Shown: piece by piece, positions 9,355 through 20,543 of the stretch
Layout of the letters: every line of letters starts with the position of its first letter
How positions within the stretch are numbered: position 1 is the stretch's first letter
Source: Rhodanobacter sp.
GTDB lineage: Bacteria; Pseudomonadota; Gammaproteobacteria; Xanthomonadales; Rhodanobacteraceae
NCBI GenBank assembly: GCA_004298045.1
Contig: SCRM01000011.1
Coordinates: 26,046-90,045, forward strand
Reading direction: 5' to 3'
Length of the DNA: 64,000 nt
Position numbers and translations under genes: made by a program
The notes under the pieces: generated by a model
What the model was told of the DNA's origin: nothing
Databases searched by the model: none
What the model saw: the letters and a program-made list of their open reading frames with translations, nothing else

Positions 9355-10110
9355 TTACTTGCCGGCCGGTGCCGCCGGCGTCGCTGCCGTGCTGACCAGC
9401 GTCACGTCGAAGATCAGCGTGGCATTGGGCTGCATCGGCGGCTGCACTTCGGTGCCGTACGCCAGATTGGCCGGGATGAACAGCTTGTAGTGGCCGCCCA
9501 CCTGCATCAGTTCCAACCCTTCACGGAAACCGGGGATCACGCCGGCCAGCGGAATCGAAGCCGCGCCCGGCGGGTTGTGCTTGGACGAGGCATCGAACAC
9601 CTGGCCGTCAATGAACGAGCCGGTGTAGTCGATCTTCACTGTATCGTTCGGGCCCGGACGCGCGCCGGTGCCCTGCTTGATCACCTGGTACTGCAGGCCC
9701 GAAGCCGTGGTCTTGACGCCCGGCTGCGTCTTGTTCTTGGCCAGGAAGGCATCGCCGGCAGCCTTGTTCTTGGCCGCTTCCTGCGCAATGGCAGCCTGCT
9801 CCTTGGCCTGCATCTTCTTCATGAAGGGCTCCATGACCGCCTTCGCCTCGGCATCCGTCATGGTCGGCTTCTGCCCCGAAAGCGCTGCCTTCACCGCATT
9901 GGCGACCGCGCTCGGATCCAGCTCTTGACGCATGATCGGCGGGATCTGGCCGGCGATCTGCCAGCCCACTACGTAGCTCACCTTTGCCTTGTCGGTGGCG
10001 CTGCTGGCAGCCGCCTTGGATGCGGGCTGAGCGGCGAACACGCCGGTCGACATGCCCAACGCCACGGTCATCACGGCCGCCGTCAGCACGGGGCGCAGGA
10101 AATGCTTCAT
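9355..10110 (-). CDS. FKBP-type peptidyl-prolyl isomerase, exported (FkpA/Mip type)
   Basis: 251 aa. A signal peptide covers residues 1-27 (cleavage after GVFAA). An N-terminal helical dimerisation domain follows (about residues 40-130), including the long Lys/Ala/Gln helix KKMQAKEQAAIAQEAAKNKAA. The C-terminal FKBP domain has TVKIDYTGSFIDGQVFDASS, VIPGFREGLELMQVGGHYKLFIP and LIFDVTLV. Known role: prolyl isomerase and chaperone in the periplasm. The start has a GAGGAAGT ribosome site. It is monocistronic, bounded by a stem-loop on its 3' side. Confidence 0.93.
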   Translation of the reverse strand: MKHFLRPVLTAAVMTVALGMSTGVFAAQPASKAAASSATDKAKVSYVVGWQIAGQIPPIMRQELDPSAVANAVKAALSGQKPTMTDAEAKAVMEPFMKKMQAKEQAAIAQEAAKNKAAGDAFLAKNKTQPGVKTTASGLQYQVIKQGTGARPGPNDTVKIDYTGSFIDGQVFDASSKHNPPGAASIPLAGVIPGFREGLELMQVGGHYKLFIPANLAYGTEVQPPMQPNATLIFDVTLVSTAATPAAPAGK

Positions 10111-10244
10111 TCGGAACTTCCTCGTAGTGGATATGCCGGTGCCGCCGGCCGGGCCCCCACCGCGGGGGCATGGCCGCTCATTCTGAGGCGCGACAGCCGG
10201 GCATGCAATCGGGTTTTGCTGCGACAGTCAAGCGGCAGAAAGGT

Positions 10245-12017
10245 TCAAGCCGAGCGCTGCGGCCCTGGCGGGGGTTCCGGTTTTTCCAGCGTCTCCTTGA
10301 GTGCCGCCTGCAGCCTTGCGTGCAATTTGACCAGCGAACGCCACAGCACCACTGCCAGCGCCACCAGTGCGACCACCAGGCTGACTGCCACCCCGCGCGG
10401 CGGCAGGATGGCCGAACCCAGGGCGCCCACCAGCAGCGCCAGCGCCAACAGCATCGCCAGCGGAATCAGGCGCGCCAGCACGCCGCGGATCGCCTGGGTG
10501 TAACTGCCGGCAAAAGTTTCGCGGATGCCCAGCTCGGCCAGCAACATGCCCAGCGCCTCGGCCTTGCGATAAACCGCAATCAGCATCGGCAGCGACAGGA
10601 ACAGCGCCAACGCCCAGATCAGGGTGTGGCGCAGCTCGCGATGGATGCCCCACTGCGAAAACCAGCCCCAGCTGTGCGCGTTCACATAGGCGCCGATCAT
10701 GAACAAGGTCACGATCAGCAGCACGTTCACGCTGATGTGCCACAGGAGTCGGCGGAACATCGCGGCAATCGCGGCGTTTTCCTCAACCGGCGCAAGGTTG
10801 GCAAGCCAGCCGCTATATGTATGCGCCAGGAGATGCAACGGCCGCGGCACGTGCCGGGCAATGCTGTCGGCGATGCGGTTGCCGGAACGGTTGAGGTACG
10901 GCGAGGCCGCCATGCACACCACCGACACCGCCACCGCGATCGGGTAGATGAAATCGCTGATCGCATGCAGCGAGGCGCCAAGCGCGGCAATCACGAAGGA
11001 GAACTCGCCGATCTGCCCCATGCTGAGGCCGGAGCGCAGCGCCGTGCGCGCATCGTTGCCCACCACAAAAATGCCAAAACTGCAGGCCAGCGTCTTGCCG
11101 ACAATGACCACCGCAGCAATCAGCAGCGCCGGCAACGCGTATTGCCAAAGCATCACCGGGTCGATCTTGAGCCCGATGGCCACGAAGAACAGCGCGGCAA
11201 ACATGTCGCGCAATGGTTCCACCAGGTGCAGCACGCGCCCGACGCTGCGCGCCTCGGCCACCACCGCGCCGGCGAGAAACGCGCCCAGGGCCACGCTGAA
11301 CCCCATCCAGGCGGCGAGCAGGCTGGCGCCGAAACACACGCCGAGCGCCGCCACCAGCAGGGTTTCATCGCGCCCAAAACCAGCCACGTAGTCGATCAGG
11401 CGCGGCAACAGCAGCAGCCCCAGGATCATGCCGACAATCACGAACAGGCCCAGGTGCCCGATCAGCGTGAGCGCCGCGCCCGCCTGCACGGTGCCGCCAA
11501 TCGCGATTGCGGTCAGCAGGGTCAGCATCACGATCGCCAGCACGTCTTCGGCCACCAGCAGGCCCACCACCATGCGCGCGAACGGCAAGTGCTGCTGGCC
11601 GCCTTCTTTCAACATGCGCGTGGCGACCATGGTCGAGGACAACGCGATGATTGCGCCGAGGAACACGGCGTCGATGCCGGTCCAGCCGAACAGGCGGCCG
11701 AGGCCGATGCCGATCCACAGCATCAGCCCGACCTCGAGCACGGTCACCGCAATCACGCCGACGCCGACCTCGCGCAGCTTGCGCACGCTGAATTCCAGCC
11801 CCAGCGTGAACATCAGCAGCACCACGCCGAGGTCGGCGATGTCGTCGATCGTGCGTGCGTCCGCGACCAGCATGCCCGGCGTGTGCGGGCCGATCAGCAC
11901 GCCGGCGAGGATGTAGCCGAGCAGCACCGGCTGACGCAGGCGCTGGAACAGGATGGTGGTGGCGCCGGCCACCAGCATCACCAGCGCAAGGTCGCGAATG
12001 AAACCGATGTCGTGCAT
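10245..12017 (-). CDS. CPA2-family monovalent cation:proton antiporter (KefB-like membrane part)
   Basis: 590 aa. The first about 380 residues form the 12-13-helix Na+/H+ exchanger domain, with GYILAGVLIGP, LLMFTLGLEFSVRKL and the ion-site segment ALSSTMVATRML. After this there is no TrkA-N/RCK nucleotide-binding domain as in KefB/KefC. Instead a linker is followed by three or four further hydrophobic segments and a Pro-rich cytoplasmic tail. Family role: K+ or Na+ exchange for protons in the inner membrane; the substrate cannot be read from sequence. It is divergent from the tRNA-Ala/Glu/Asp unit and has no operon partners. A GC-rich stem near 10154-10170 could end transcription. Confidence 0.87.
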   Translation of the reverse strand: MHDIGFIRDLALVMLVAGATTILFQRLRQPVLLGYILAGVLIGPHTPGMLVADARTIDDIADLGVVLLMFTLGLEFSVRKLREVGVGVIAVTVLEVGLMLWIGIGLGRLFGWTGIDAVFLGAIIALSSTMVATRMLKEGGQQHLPFARMVVGLLVAEDVLAIVMLTLLTAIAIGGTVQAGAALTLIGHLGLFVIVGMILGLLLLPRLIDYVAGFGRDETLLVAALGVCFGASLLAAWMGFSVALGAFLAGAVVAEARSVGRVLHLVEPLRDMFAALFFVAIGLKIDPVMLWQYALPALLIAAVVIVGKTLACSFGIFVVGNDARTALRSGLSMGQIGEFSFVIAALGASLHAISDFIYPIAVAVSVVCMAASPYLNRSGNRIADSIARHVPRPLHLLAHTYSGWLANLAPVEENAAIAAMFRRLLWHISVNVLLIVTLFMIGAYVNAHSWGWFSQWGIHRELRHTLIWALALFLSLPMLIAVYRKAEALGMLLAELGIRETFAGSYTQAIRGVLARLIPLAMLLALALLVGALGSAILPPRGVAVSLVVALVALAVVLWRSLVKLHARLQAALKETLEKPEPPPGPQRSA

Positions 12018-12114
12018 GCGATCCCCGATGGCGTGTATCCGGAGAGCTTAAACGATGCCTCGCGCACGCCGCGTACGTGCCCGCCAGGCGATGCCATCCG
12101 GCCGGAAAAAAAGC

Positions 12115-12143
12115 TTGACGGAGCTACGGCTCGCACCTATTCT
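12115..12143 (+). promoter_or_regulatory. Sigma-70 promoter of the tRNA-Ala-Glu-Asp unit
   Basis: TTGACG (12115-12120), a 17-bp spacer and TATTCT (12138-12143) lie 18 bp before the tRNA-Ala 5' end. Position and spacing suit a stable-RNA promoter; the region just after the -10 is GC-rich, as in stringently controlled promoters. Confidence 0.7.
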
Positions 12144-12160
12144 TTGCGGCTTCCAGTGGC

Positions 12161-12236
12161 GGGGCCATAGCTCAGCTGGGAGAGCGCCTGCATGGCATGC
12201 AGGAGGTCGGCGGTTCGATCCCGCCTGGCTCCACCA
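12161..12236 (+). tRNA. tRNA-Ala (anticodon GGC)
   Basis: 76 nt with encoded CCA. The acceptor stem GGGGCCA/TGGCTCC contains the G3:U70 wobble that identifies tRNA-Ala. The anticodon stem CCTGC/GCAGG encloses loop ATGGCAT, giving anticodon GGC (decodes GCC/GCT). The T-loop GGTTCGATCC is standard. Confidence 0.97.
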
Positions 12237-12245
12237 ATTCAATTC

Positions 12246-12321
12246 GTCCCCATCGTCTAGAGGCCTAGGACATCACCCTTTCACGGTGACGACCGGGGTT
12301 CGAATCCCCGTGGGGACGCCA
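12246..12321 (+). tRNA. tRNA-Glu (anticodon TTC)
   Basis: 76 nt with encoded CCA, 9 bp after tRNA-Ala. The acceptor GTCCCCA pairs with TGGGGAC. The anticodon stem TCACC/GGTGA holds loop CTTTCAC, anticodon TTC. Confidence 0.97.
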
Positions 12322-12351
12322 TGATTGGTACGCAACACTGGTTGTCAACGT

Positions 12352-12428
12352 GGAGCGGTAGTTCAGCTGGTTAGAATGCTGGCCTGTCACGCCGGAGGTC
12401 GCGGGTTCAAGTCCCGTCCGCTCCGCCA
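12352..12428 (+). tRNA. tRNA-Asp (anticodon GTC)
   Basis: 77 nt with encoded CCA. The acceptor GGAGCGG pairs with CCGCTCC, with discriminator G73. The anticodon loop CTGTCAC gives GTC. It is the third member of the Ala-Glu-Asp transcription unit. Confidence 0.97.
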
Positions 12429-12440
12429 TCTATTGCGAGA

Positions 12441-12464
12441 AACCCGCCGCCGGCGGGTTTTTTG
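12441..12464 (+). terminator. Rho-independent terminator of the tRNA unit
   Basis: AACCCGCC/GGCGGGTT stem with a 3-nt loop followed by a run of six T, 13 bp after tRNA-Asp. Confidence 0.85.
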
Positions 12465-12482
12465 TTGCCTGCACGAACGCGA

Positions 12483-12950
12483 TCAGTCCGGATGCGTCGG
12501 CTCCAGCGTCCCCAGCGAATGGCCCTGCTCGGCAAGGTATTCCAGCCAGCGGGTGAGAAACCCGTTCATGCGCAGGCGATGCTGGAACACGGTATGCGCC
12601 GGAGCAAACGGTCCGAGCACCTGCCACAAGTGCTGCCCCGGATGGCAATGCAGCGCCTCGGCCACATGCGCGTCGGTGTACATGCGCAGTTGCGCCGACG
12701 GCGCGCGCTGGCCGGTGTGGCTGTCGACAAAGCCATAGGTCAGTTCCAGCTCCAGCGTATACGGGTGCCGTTCCTGCACCGCCAAATGCACGTTGAGGCC
12801 GTCGTCCACATCGGAAACATAGCGGCCGGGCGCCAGCTCCTGCGGCGCAAACAGGCGGGTCAGCCGGTGGTAGTTCTCGGCGTACAAACCCATCAGGAAC
12901 TCGAAACGTCCCGGCAGAAGGCTCAAACGGTTGTCGAGTACAGCGCTCAT
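12483..12950 (-). CDS. YqiB-like protein, DUF1249 family
   Basis: 155 aa. It shows the DUF1249 pattern: LPGRFEFLMGLYAENYHRLTRLF near the N-terminus, then VHLAVQERHPYTLELELTY, LRMYTDAHVAEAL and a C-terminal NGFLTRWLEYLAEQGHSL. The function of the family is unknown. It lies 9 bp downstream of ppsR on the same strand and probably shares its message. It ends against the tRNA unit terminator, which may serve both strands. Confidence 0.88.
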   Translation of the reverse strand: MSAVLDNRLSLLPGRFEFLMGLYAENYHRLTRLFAPQELAPGRYVSDVDDGLNVHLAVQERHPYTLELELTYGFVDSHTGQRAPSAQLRMYTDAHVAEALHCHPGQHLWQVLGPFAPAHTVFQHRLRMNGFLTRWLEYLAEQGHSLGTLEPTHPD

Positions 12951-12959
12951 CGGCGGGGC

Positions 12960-13775
12960 TCAAAACATCGTGCGCTCGATGCCGAAGCGCGCGAGGATTT
13001 TGCTGGCGATCTCCTCGATCGATACATGGGTGGTATTGAGGCTGGCGATACCGGCCTGGCGCATCAAGCGTTCGGCCTGTTCCAGCTCCCAGCGGCACTG
13101 CTTGAGCGTGGCGTAACGGCTGCCGGCGCGACGCTCCTCGCGAATCTGCACCAGCCGCTCGGGTTCGATCGTCAACCCGAACAGACGTTGCTTGAACGGC
13201 CGCAGGCGTTCGGGCAACTCCAGCTTTTCCAGATCCTCCTCGGTCAGCGGGTAATTGGCGGCGCACACCCCGTAATGCAAGGCCATGTACAGGCACGTCG
13301 GCGTCTTGCCCGAGCGCGACACGCCCACCAGGATCAAATCGGCATCGGCATAGTTCACGTCGATGCCGTCGTCGTGCGAGAGCGCATAGTTGGTGGCGTT
13401 GATGCGCGACTCGTACTTCTTCCAGTCGACCAACCCATGCGAACGATTCACCGCACCGGAACGCTTGATGCCAAGCTCGATTTCGAGCGGGCCGATGAAC
13501 GGCGCGAACACGTCAAGCATCAGCGCGCCGCTGCTGGCGACGATCTCGCACAGCGCGCGATCGGCCAGCGTGTTCACCACGATCGGGCGCTCACCGGTTT
13601 TTGCGTAGTGGGTCTTGATGCGCAGCGCCGCCGCTTCCGCCTTGTGGGCGTCGTCCACGAACGGCAACCGGTGCTTGTCGAAACGCAGCCCTTCGAACTG
13701 CGCCAGGATGCTGTTGCCGATCGTCTCGGCGGTAATGCCGGTGGAGTCGGAGATGAAAAAAACCGTGCGTTGCAT
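12960..13775 (-). CDS. ppsR: PEP synthase regulatory protein (bifunctional kinase/pyrophosphorylase)
   Basis: 271 aa from ATG at 13775. It begins MQRTVFFISDSTGITAETIG and carries the P-loop GVSRSGKTPTC and SLNTTHVSIEEIASKIL near the C-terminus, all diagnostic of the DUF299/PpsR family. Known reaction: ADP-dependent phosphorylation of a Thr in PEP synthase (inactivation) and phosphate-dependent removal of that phosphate (reactivation). It is transcribed divergently from ppsA across a 246-bp gap, the usual arrangement for target and regulator. Confidence 0.95.
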   Translation of the reverse strand: MQRTVFFISDSTGITAETIGNSILAQFEGLRFDKHRLPFVDDAHKAEAAALRIKTHYAKTGERPIVVNTLADRALCEIVASSGALMLDVFAPFIGPLEIELGIKRSGAVNRSHGLVDWKKYESRINATNYALSHDDGIDVNYADADLILVGVSRSGKTPTCLYMALHYGVCAANYPLTEEDLEKLELPERLRPFKQRLFGLTIEPERLVQIREERRAGSRYATLKQCRWELEQAERLMRQAGIASLNTTHVSIEEIASKILARFGIERTMF

Positions 13776-14021
13776 CGCGTGTCCCGTGGCGTGAACCAAC
13801 GTTGCGCGGCACCTTAACGCATGCCCGCAGAACTGTCGCCGCCTCGGTCGATGCCAACCGCTGCCTGACTGGTATGCAGTTGGCGCGGTGTCGGGCGGCA
13901 CTGGTCTTCTTGTGCTGCACGGCATCAACGGCGGACAATACCAGTCCTTCGCAGGCCGCATCGGGCCTGCGTATTGCGTCCATTCCACTTTTCGCTCGAT
14001 TCCCCCGCTCAGGAGACTGTC

Positions 14022-16397
<2,376 letters not shown>

Positions 16398-16412
16398 CGC
16401 CCCGCACCATGC

Positions 16413-16441
16413 TTGTCACACCGCGAGCCAGCACGTAAACT
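16413..16441 (+). promoter_or_regulatory. Promoter of tRNA-Ser
   Basis: TTGTCA (16413-16418), 17-bp spacer, TAAACT (16436-16441); the tRNA begins 32 bp further on. Confidence 0.6.
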
Positions 16442-16472
16442 TTCCGGCTCGCGTCGACCACGCGACCGTTTT

Positions 16473-16562
<90 letters not shown>

Positions 16563-16569
16563 AAAATCA

Positions 16570-16597
16570 GGGACTTGCAGCGATGCAAGTCCCTTTT
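16570..16597 (+). terminator. Terminator of tRNA-Ser
   Basis: 10-bp stem GGGACTTGCA with its complement, 4-nt loop, then TTTTGTTTT. Confidence 0.8.
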
Positions 16598-16743
16598 GTT
16601 TTGGACGGCTTTTGCTCACCGGTAAAACTATTGCGAGGACGGCAGCGCGCCAGGCCGGTAGTCCAAGACTAAGCCGGCCTGCACGGCTTGCAGGCGATCC
16701 AGCGGCGCAGCCTGCACCCACCCTCCAGTCGAACGCGGCCGCC

Positions 16744-17559
16744 TCACCGCAACTCGAACGCATCCGCATCCATCCAGGCGGGAAACCGTTCGCGATGGGC
16801 CAGCAACGGCGCGGGGTCGATGGTGAGGGTGGCGATCTGTTCGAGGGCACCGCATTCGACGAGGGTTTCGCCGACCGGGTCGATGACGGCGCTGTCGCCG
16901 GCATACGGCAAGTCATTGCCATCGGTGCCGACGCGATTCACGCCGATCACGTAGGCGAGGTTTTCGATCGCGCGGGCGCGCAGCAGCGTGCGCCACGGGT
17001 GACGGCGTGCGGTCGGCCAGTTGGCGACGAAGATCGCGAGATCGTAATCCATCCCGCCAGCAGCGCTTTCCAGCCGGCGGTTGCGCAGCCACACCGGGAA
17101 GCGCAGGTCGTAGCAGACCTCGGGCAGGATGCGCCAGCCCTTGAGTTCCACCACCAGGCGTTCACTGCCCTCGCCATAACGCGTGTGTTCGCCGGCCATG
17201 CGGAACAGGTGGCGCTTGTCGTATTGCACGAAGCTGCCGTCCGGCCGCATCCAGATCAGGCGGTTGAACACGGTGCCGTTTTCGCGGATAGCAAGGCTGC
17301 CGCATACCACGGCGCCGACTTCGCCGGCGAGTGCGCGCAGCCAGGCCAGGCTCTCGCCGTCCATGGTGTCGGCGCTGATGACAGTGTCGTTGCTGAAGCC
17401 GGAAAGATAGGTCTCCGGCAGCACGACGAGATCACTGCCGCGCGCGCGACGCACCAGCTCGCCGTAGTACGCGCGATTGCCGGCGGCGTCGTGCCAGCGG
17501 GTATTGCCCTGCACCAGCGAGACGGTGAGCGGAGCGAGCCCCACGCCCTGCCCGCTCAC
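16744..17559 (-). CDS. Carbon-nitrogen hydrolase, omega-amidase type (YafV/Nit2-like)
   Basis: 271 aa if read from the GTG at 17559, which overlaps the aminotransferase stop (GTGA); a GTG at 17544 has a better purine-rich upstream. The nitrilase-fold triad is readable: Glu in VVLPETYLSGF, Lys in VQYDKRHLF and Cys in LPEVCYDLRFPVW. Known role of this subgroup: hydrolysis of 2-oxoglutaramate (or 2-oxosuccinamate) to 2-oxoglutarate and ammonia. It directly follows the YbdL-type aminotransferase, whose glutamine-dependent reaction makes that oxo-acid amide, so the pair forms a coupled pathway. Confidence 0.88.
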   Translation of the reverse strand: MSGQGVGLAPLTVSLVQGNTRWHDAAGNRAYYGELVRRARGSDLVVLPETYLSGFSNDTVISADTMDGESLAWLRALAGEVGAVVCGSLAIRENGTVFNRLIWMRPDGSFVQYDKRHLFRMAGEHTRYGEGSERLVVELKGWRILPEVCYDLRFPVWLRNRRLESAAGGMDYDLAIFVANWPTARRHPWRTLLRARAIENLAYVIGVNRVGTDGNDLPYAGDSAVIDPVGETLVECGALEQIATLTIDPAPLLAHRERFPAWMDADAFELR

Positions 17560-18701
17560 AGCCGGCACAGCCGCTCGGCGGCCGCCTCCATCGTCGCGTC
17601 GCTCTTGGCGAAGCACAGGCGCAACAGACGCGTACCCGGCGCATTGGCGTAAAACGGCGTCAGCGGAATCGCCGCCACGCCACCCTCGGTGACCAGCCAG
17701 CGGCTGAAGGCCAGATCGTCCTCGTCGCGGATCGCCGCGTAGTCGACCAGCTGGAAGAACCCGCCGGCCACATCGAGCAGCTTGAACCGCGATGGCGCCA
17801 GCAGCGCGCGGAAACGGTCGCGCTTGGCCTGATAGAACGCCGGCAACTCCTGGTAATGCTGCGGATCGCTGACCAGGAAATCGGCAAACGCGACCTGCTC
17901 GGGGTGGAAGCTGCAGAACGTAAGGTATTGGTGCACCTTGCGAAACTCGGCGCTGAGCGCCTTGGGCGCAATCGCATAACCGAGCTTCCAGCCGGTGCAG
18001 TGGTAGGTCTTGCCGAACGAGGAAATCACGATGCTGCGCGCAGCGAGTTCGGGATGACGCAGCACGCTCTCATGGCGCCGGCCGTCGTACACGATGTGCT
18101 CGTAGACCTCGTCGGCGAGCACCACGATGTCGGTGTTGCGCACGATATCCGCAAGGGCCGCGAGGTCGTCCGCGCCCAGCACGGCACCAGACGGATTGTG
18201 CGGGCTGTTGATGATGATCATGCGCGTCTTCGGCGTGATCGCGTCGCGCACGCGCTGCCAGTCGATGCTGAAGCTTGGCGTGCGCAGCGGAATGTGCACG
18301 GCGCGCGCCCCCTGCAGTTCGATCGCCGGCTCGTAACTGTCGTAGGCGGGGTCGAACACGATCACTTCCTCGCCCGTGCGCACCACAGCGGCAATGGCGG
18401 AAAACAGCGCCTCGGTGGCGCCGGAAGTGACGGTGATCTCGGCCTCCATGTCCGGCCGGTGGCCGTACAGTTTCTCGGTCTTGCCCGCGATCGCCTCGCG
18501 CAGCGCGGCCACGCCGTGCATCGGCGCGTACTGGTTCTTGCCGCTGTTCATCGCGCGTGTCAGCGCATCGCGCAAACCCTGCGGCGGCTCGAAATCCGGA
18601 AAGCCCTGCCCAAGGTTCACTGCGCGGTGCTCCGCCGCCAGTCGGCTCATTACCGTGAAGATGGTGGTGCCGACCTTGGGCAGCTTGGTATCGATCTTCA
18701 T
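17556..18701 (-). CDS. ybdL: PLP-dependent aminotransferase, YbdL/glutamine transaminase K type
   Basis: 381 aa from the ATG at 18701. Fold-type I class I/II aminotransferase: N-terminal LPKVGTTIFTVMSRLAAEHRAVNLGQGFPDF, substrate/PLP segment TSGATEALFSAI, INSPHNPSGAV, and the Schiff-base Lys in ISSFGKTYHCTGWKLGY. The N-terminal signature is that of YbdL (methionine aminotransferase) and eukaryotic KAT/GTK. Known reaction: transfer between glutamine or methionine and oxo acids, including 4-methylthio-2-oxobutyrate in methionine salvage. mtnA, another salvage gene, is found at 48246-49259. Confidence 0.9.
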   Translation of the reverse strand: MKIDTKLPKVGTTIFTVMSRLAAEHRAVNLGQGFPDFEPPQGLRDALTRAMNSGKNQYAPMHGVAALREAIAGKTEKLYGHRPDMEAEITVTSGATEALFSAIAAVVRTGEEVIVFDPAYDSYEPAIELQGARAVHIPLRTPSFSIDWQRVRDAITPKTRMIIINSPHNPSGAVLGADDLAALADIVRNTDIVVLADEVYEHIVYDGRRHESVLRHPELAARSIVISSFGKTYHCTGWKLGYAIAPKALSAEFRKVHQYLTFCSFHPEQVAFADFLVSDPQHYQELPAFYQAKRDRFRALLAPSRFKLLDVAGGFFQLVDYAAIRDEDDLAFSRWLVTEGGVAAIPLTPFYANAPGTRLLRLCFAKSDATMEAAAERLCRL

Positions 18702-18742
18702 TGCCTTGCCGTATGGATGTCCAAACGAAAGCGTAGCACGCG

Positions 18743-19702
18743 TCATTCGGCCGCCAATGGCCCACACTCGCGGCGCAGGTGTTCGCTCGCCGCCGGCAAG
18801 CGCTCGGCGAGGAAATCCACCAGCGCGCGTACACCGGGCAGCATGCCGCGCCGGCTCGGGTAGATGAAATGCATGGTGCCTTCGGGGGCGCTCCAGGCCG
18901 GCAGCAATACTTCCAGCTCACCCCGGTCGACCAGCTGCGCACACACCGATTCGGGCAACATCGCCACGCCCACGCCGCGCCGCGCCGCTTCGAGCAGCAC
19001 GGCAAAATCGCCGCATACCAGCCGTGCGTTGACCTCGACCGTCACCGGCTTGCCGCTGGCGTCGAGCAGTTCCCACGTTTGCGGGCCTTCGTGTTCCTGC
19101 ATCGACAACGCCGGAAAGCGTGCCAACTCGTCGGGATGTTGCGGGCGTCCCAGCGTATCGAGCAGGCTCGGGGCCGCGACCGGCAACACGCGCGCAAGAC
19201 CGAAACTGCGCAGCACCATGTTGGCGTCGGTATCGAGTTTGCTGCGCACGCGGATGGCCAGGTCGTAGCCCTCGCCCAGCAGATCCACCCGCCGGTTGCT
19301 GGCCAGCACGCGCACCTGCAGCTTCGGATACTTCGCCAGGAAATCCGGCAGCACCTGCGCCAGGATGGTTTGTGCCAGCGACACCGGACAGCTCAGACGC
19401 ACCACTCCGCGCGGCTCGGCACGCAGCTCGTCCACGGCTTCCTGCGCCGCCCGCGCCTCCTCGAGCACGGCGCGGCAATGCGCATAAAAGCGCTCGCCCA
19501 CCTCGGTCACCACGAAGCGCCGCGTCGTGCGCTGCAGCAGCCGCACGCCCAGGCGTTCTTCCAGTTGCGCCACGCGCTTGCTCAGGCGGGACTTGGGCAC
19601 GCCGAGGGCACGACCGGCAGCGGAAAAGCCGCCGTGTTCGACCACGGCGGCAAAGAAATACAGGTCGTTGAGGTCTTCCAACACGGCACTGGATGGCGGC
19701 AT
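18743..19702 (-). CDS. LysR-family transcriptional regulator
   Basis: 319 aa. N-terminal winged helix-turn-helix (LNDLYFFAAVVEHGGFSAAGRALGVPKSRLSKRVAQLEERLGVRLLQ) followed by a periplasmic-binding-like effector domain from about residue 95. The wording of the HTH resembles the AaeR/DsdC-like subgroup that controls divergent quinone reductases. It is divergent from a WrbA-type quinone oxidoreductase; its own gene and that target share a 140-bp region with an inverted repeat at 19722-19750. The effector is unknown; a quinone or phenolic compound would fit the neighbour. Confidence 0.9.
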   Translation of the reverse strand: MPPSSAVLEDLNDLYFFAAVVEHGGFSAAGRALGVPKSRLSKRVAQLEERLGVRLLQRTTRRFVVTEVGERFYAHCRAVLEEARAAQEAVDELRAEPRGVVRLSCPVSLAQTILAQVLPDFLAKYPKLQVRVLASNRRVDLLGEGYDLAIRVRSKLDTDANMVLRSFGLARVLPVAAPSLLDTLGRPQHPDELARFPALSMQEHEGPQTWELLDASGKPVTVEVNARLVCGDFAVLLEAARRGVGVAMLPESVCAQLVDRGELEVLLPAWSAPEGTMHFIYPSRRGMLPGVRALVDFLAERLPAASEHLRRECGPLAAE

Positions 19703-19721
19703 GGTCGTTTCCCGGCGCGAA

Positions 19722-19750
19722 CGATAAGTTCAAAGATACCCGACTTATCG
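19722..19750. promoter_or_regulatory. Inverted repeat, candidate LysR operator
   Basis: CGATAAGT (19722-19729) and its exact complement ACTTATCG (19743-19750) are separated by 13 bp in the intergenic region between the LysR gene and wrbA. Size and position suit a LysR-type box; binding is inference. Confidence 0.5.
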
Positions 19751-19842
19751 CGCCATTGTTCCCACCTGATAATGACGGCCGTCGCGACAACCCGAGTCCT
19801 TGAGTGGGTTGCCCGCCTTTCCCGCATTCACAGGAGACCCGC

Positions 19843-20436
19843 ATGAGCGTCAAGCTTGCCGTCGTTTACTACTCGACCTATGGCACCAACCACCAGATGG
19901 CCAGCATCGCCGCTGAGGCCGCCAAGGCCGCGGGTGCCGAAGTGCGCCTGCGCAAGGTGCCGGAGACGGCGCCGGCTGCCGTGGTCGCCGGCCAGGAGGC
20001 CTGGCGGACGCATGCCGAAGCCACTGCCCAGGTTCCCGTGGCGACGGCAGAAGACATGGAGTGGGCGAACGCCTACCTGTTCTCCGCCCCGACCCGGTTT
20101 GGCGTGCAAGCAAGCCAGATGCGCGCCTTCATCGATACCCTCGGCCAGTTGTGGTTCAACGGCAAGTTGGCAAACAAACCGGTTTCGGCCATGACTTCGG
20201 CGCAAAACGCACACGGCGGCCAGGAAGCCACGCTGCTGTCGTTCTACGCGACGATCATGCATTGGGGCGGGATCATCGTCGCGCCGGGCTTCACCGACCC
20301 CTCGATCTACAAGGTTGGCGGCAACCCGTACGGCTACAGCCACACCCAGGGCGCCCCGTTCAACGACGACGTGAAAGCGGCAATCAGTCATCAGGCACGA
20401 CGCCTGGTGGATGTAGCGGCGAAGCTCGCCCAGTAA
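19843..20436 (+). CDS. wrbA: NAD(P)H:quinone oxidoreductase, WrbA family
   Basis: 197 aa with a CAGGAG ribosome site. Flavodoxin-like fold: FMN-phosphate loop [12 protein letters not shown] near the N-terminus, the FMN-ring segment [24 protein letters not shown], and the C-terminal [21 protein letters not shown]...[12 protein letters not shown] typical of WrbA. Known reaction: two-electron reduction of quinones with NAD(P)H, protecting against oxidative stress. A likely target of the divergent LysR regulator. Confidence 0.93.
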   Translation: MSVKLAVVYYSTYGTNHQMASIAAEAAKAAGAEVRLRKVPETAPAAVVAGQEAWRTHAEATAQVPVATAEDMEWANAYLFSAPTRFGVQASQMRAFIDTLGQLWFNGKLANKPVSAMTSAQNAHGGQEATLLSFYATIMHWGGIIVAPGFTDPSIYKVGGNPYGYSHTQGAPFNDDVKAAISHQARRLVDVAAKLAQ

Positions 20437-20474
20437 CCGGCAAACGGCGCAACCGCGCCGTCACCGTCCCCACA

Positions 20475-20510
20475 AAGCAAGGCCGGCATGACGTCGGCCT
20501 TGCTTTTTTT
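20475..20510 (+). terminator. Terminator after wrbA
   Basis: 11-bp stem AAGCAAGGCCG with its complement, 9-nt loop, ending in seven consecutive T; 38 bp after the stop codon. Confidence 0.85.
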
Positions 20511-20543
20511 CATGCCCCTGCCATCAGTCATGGTCACCAATGG

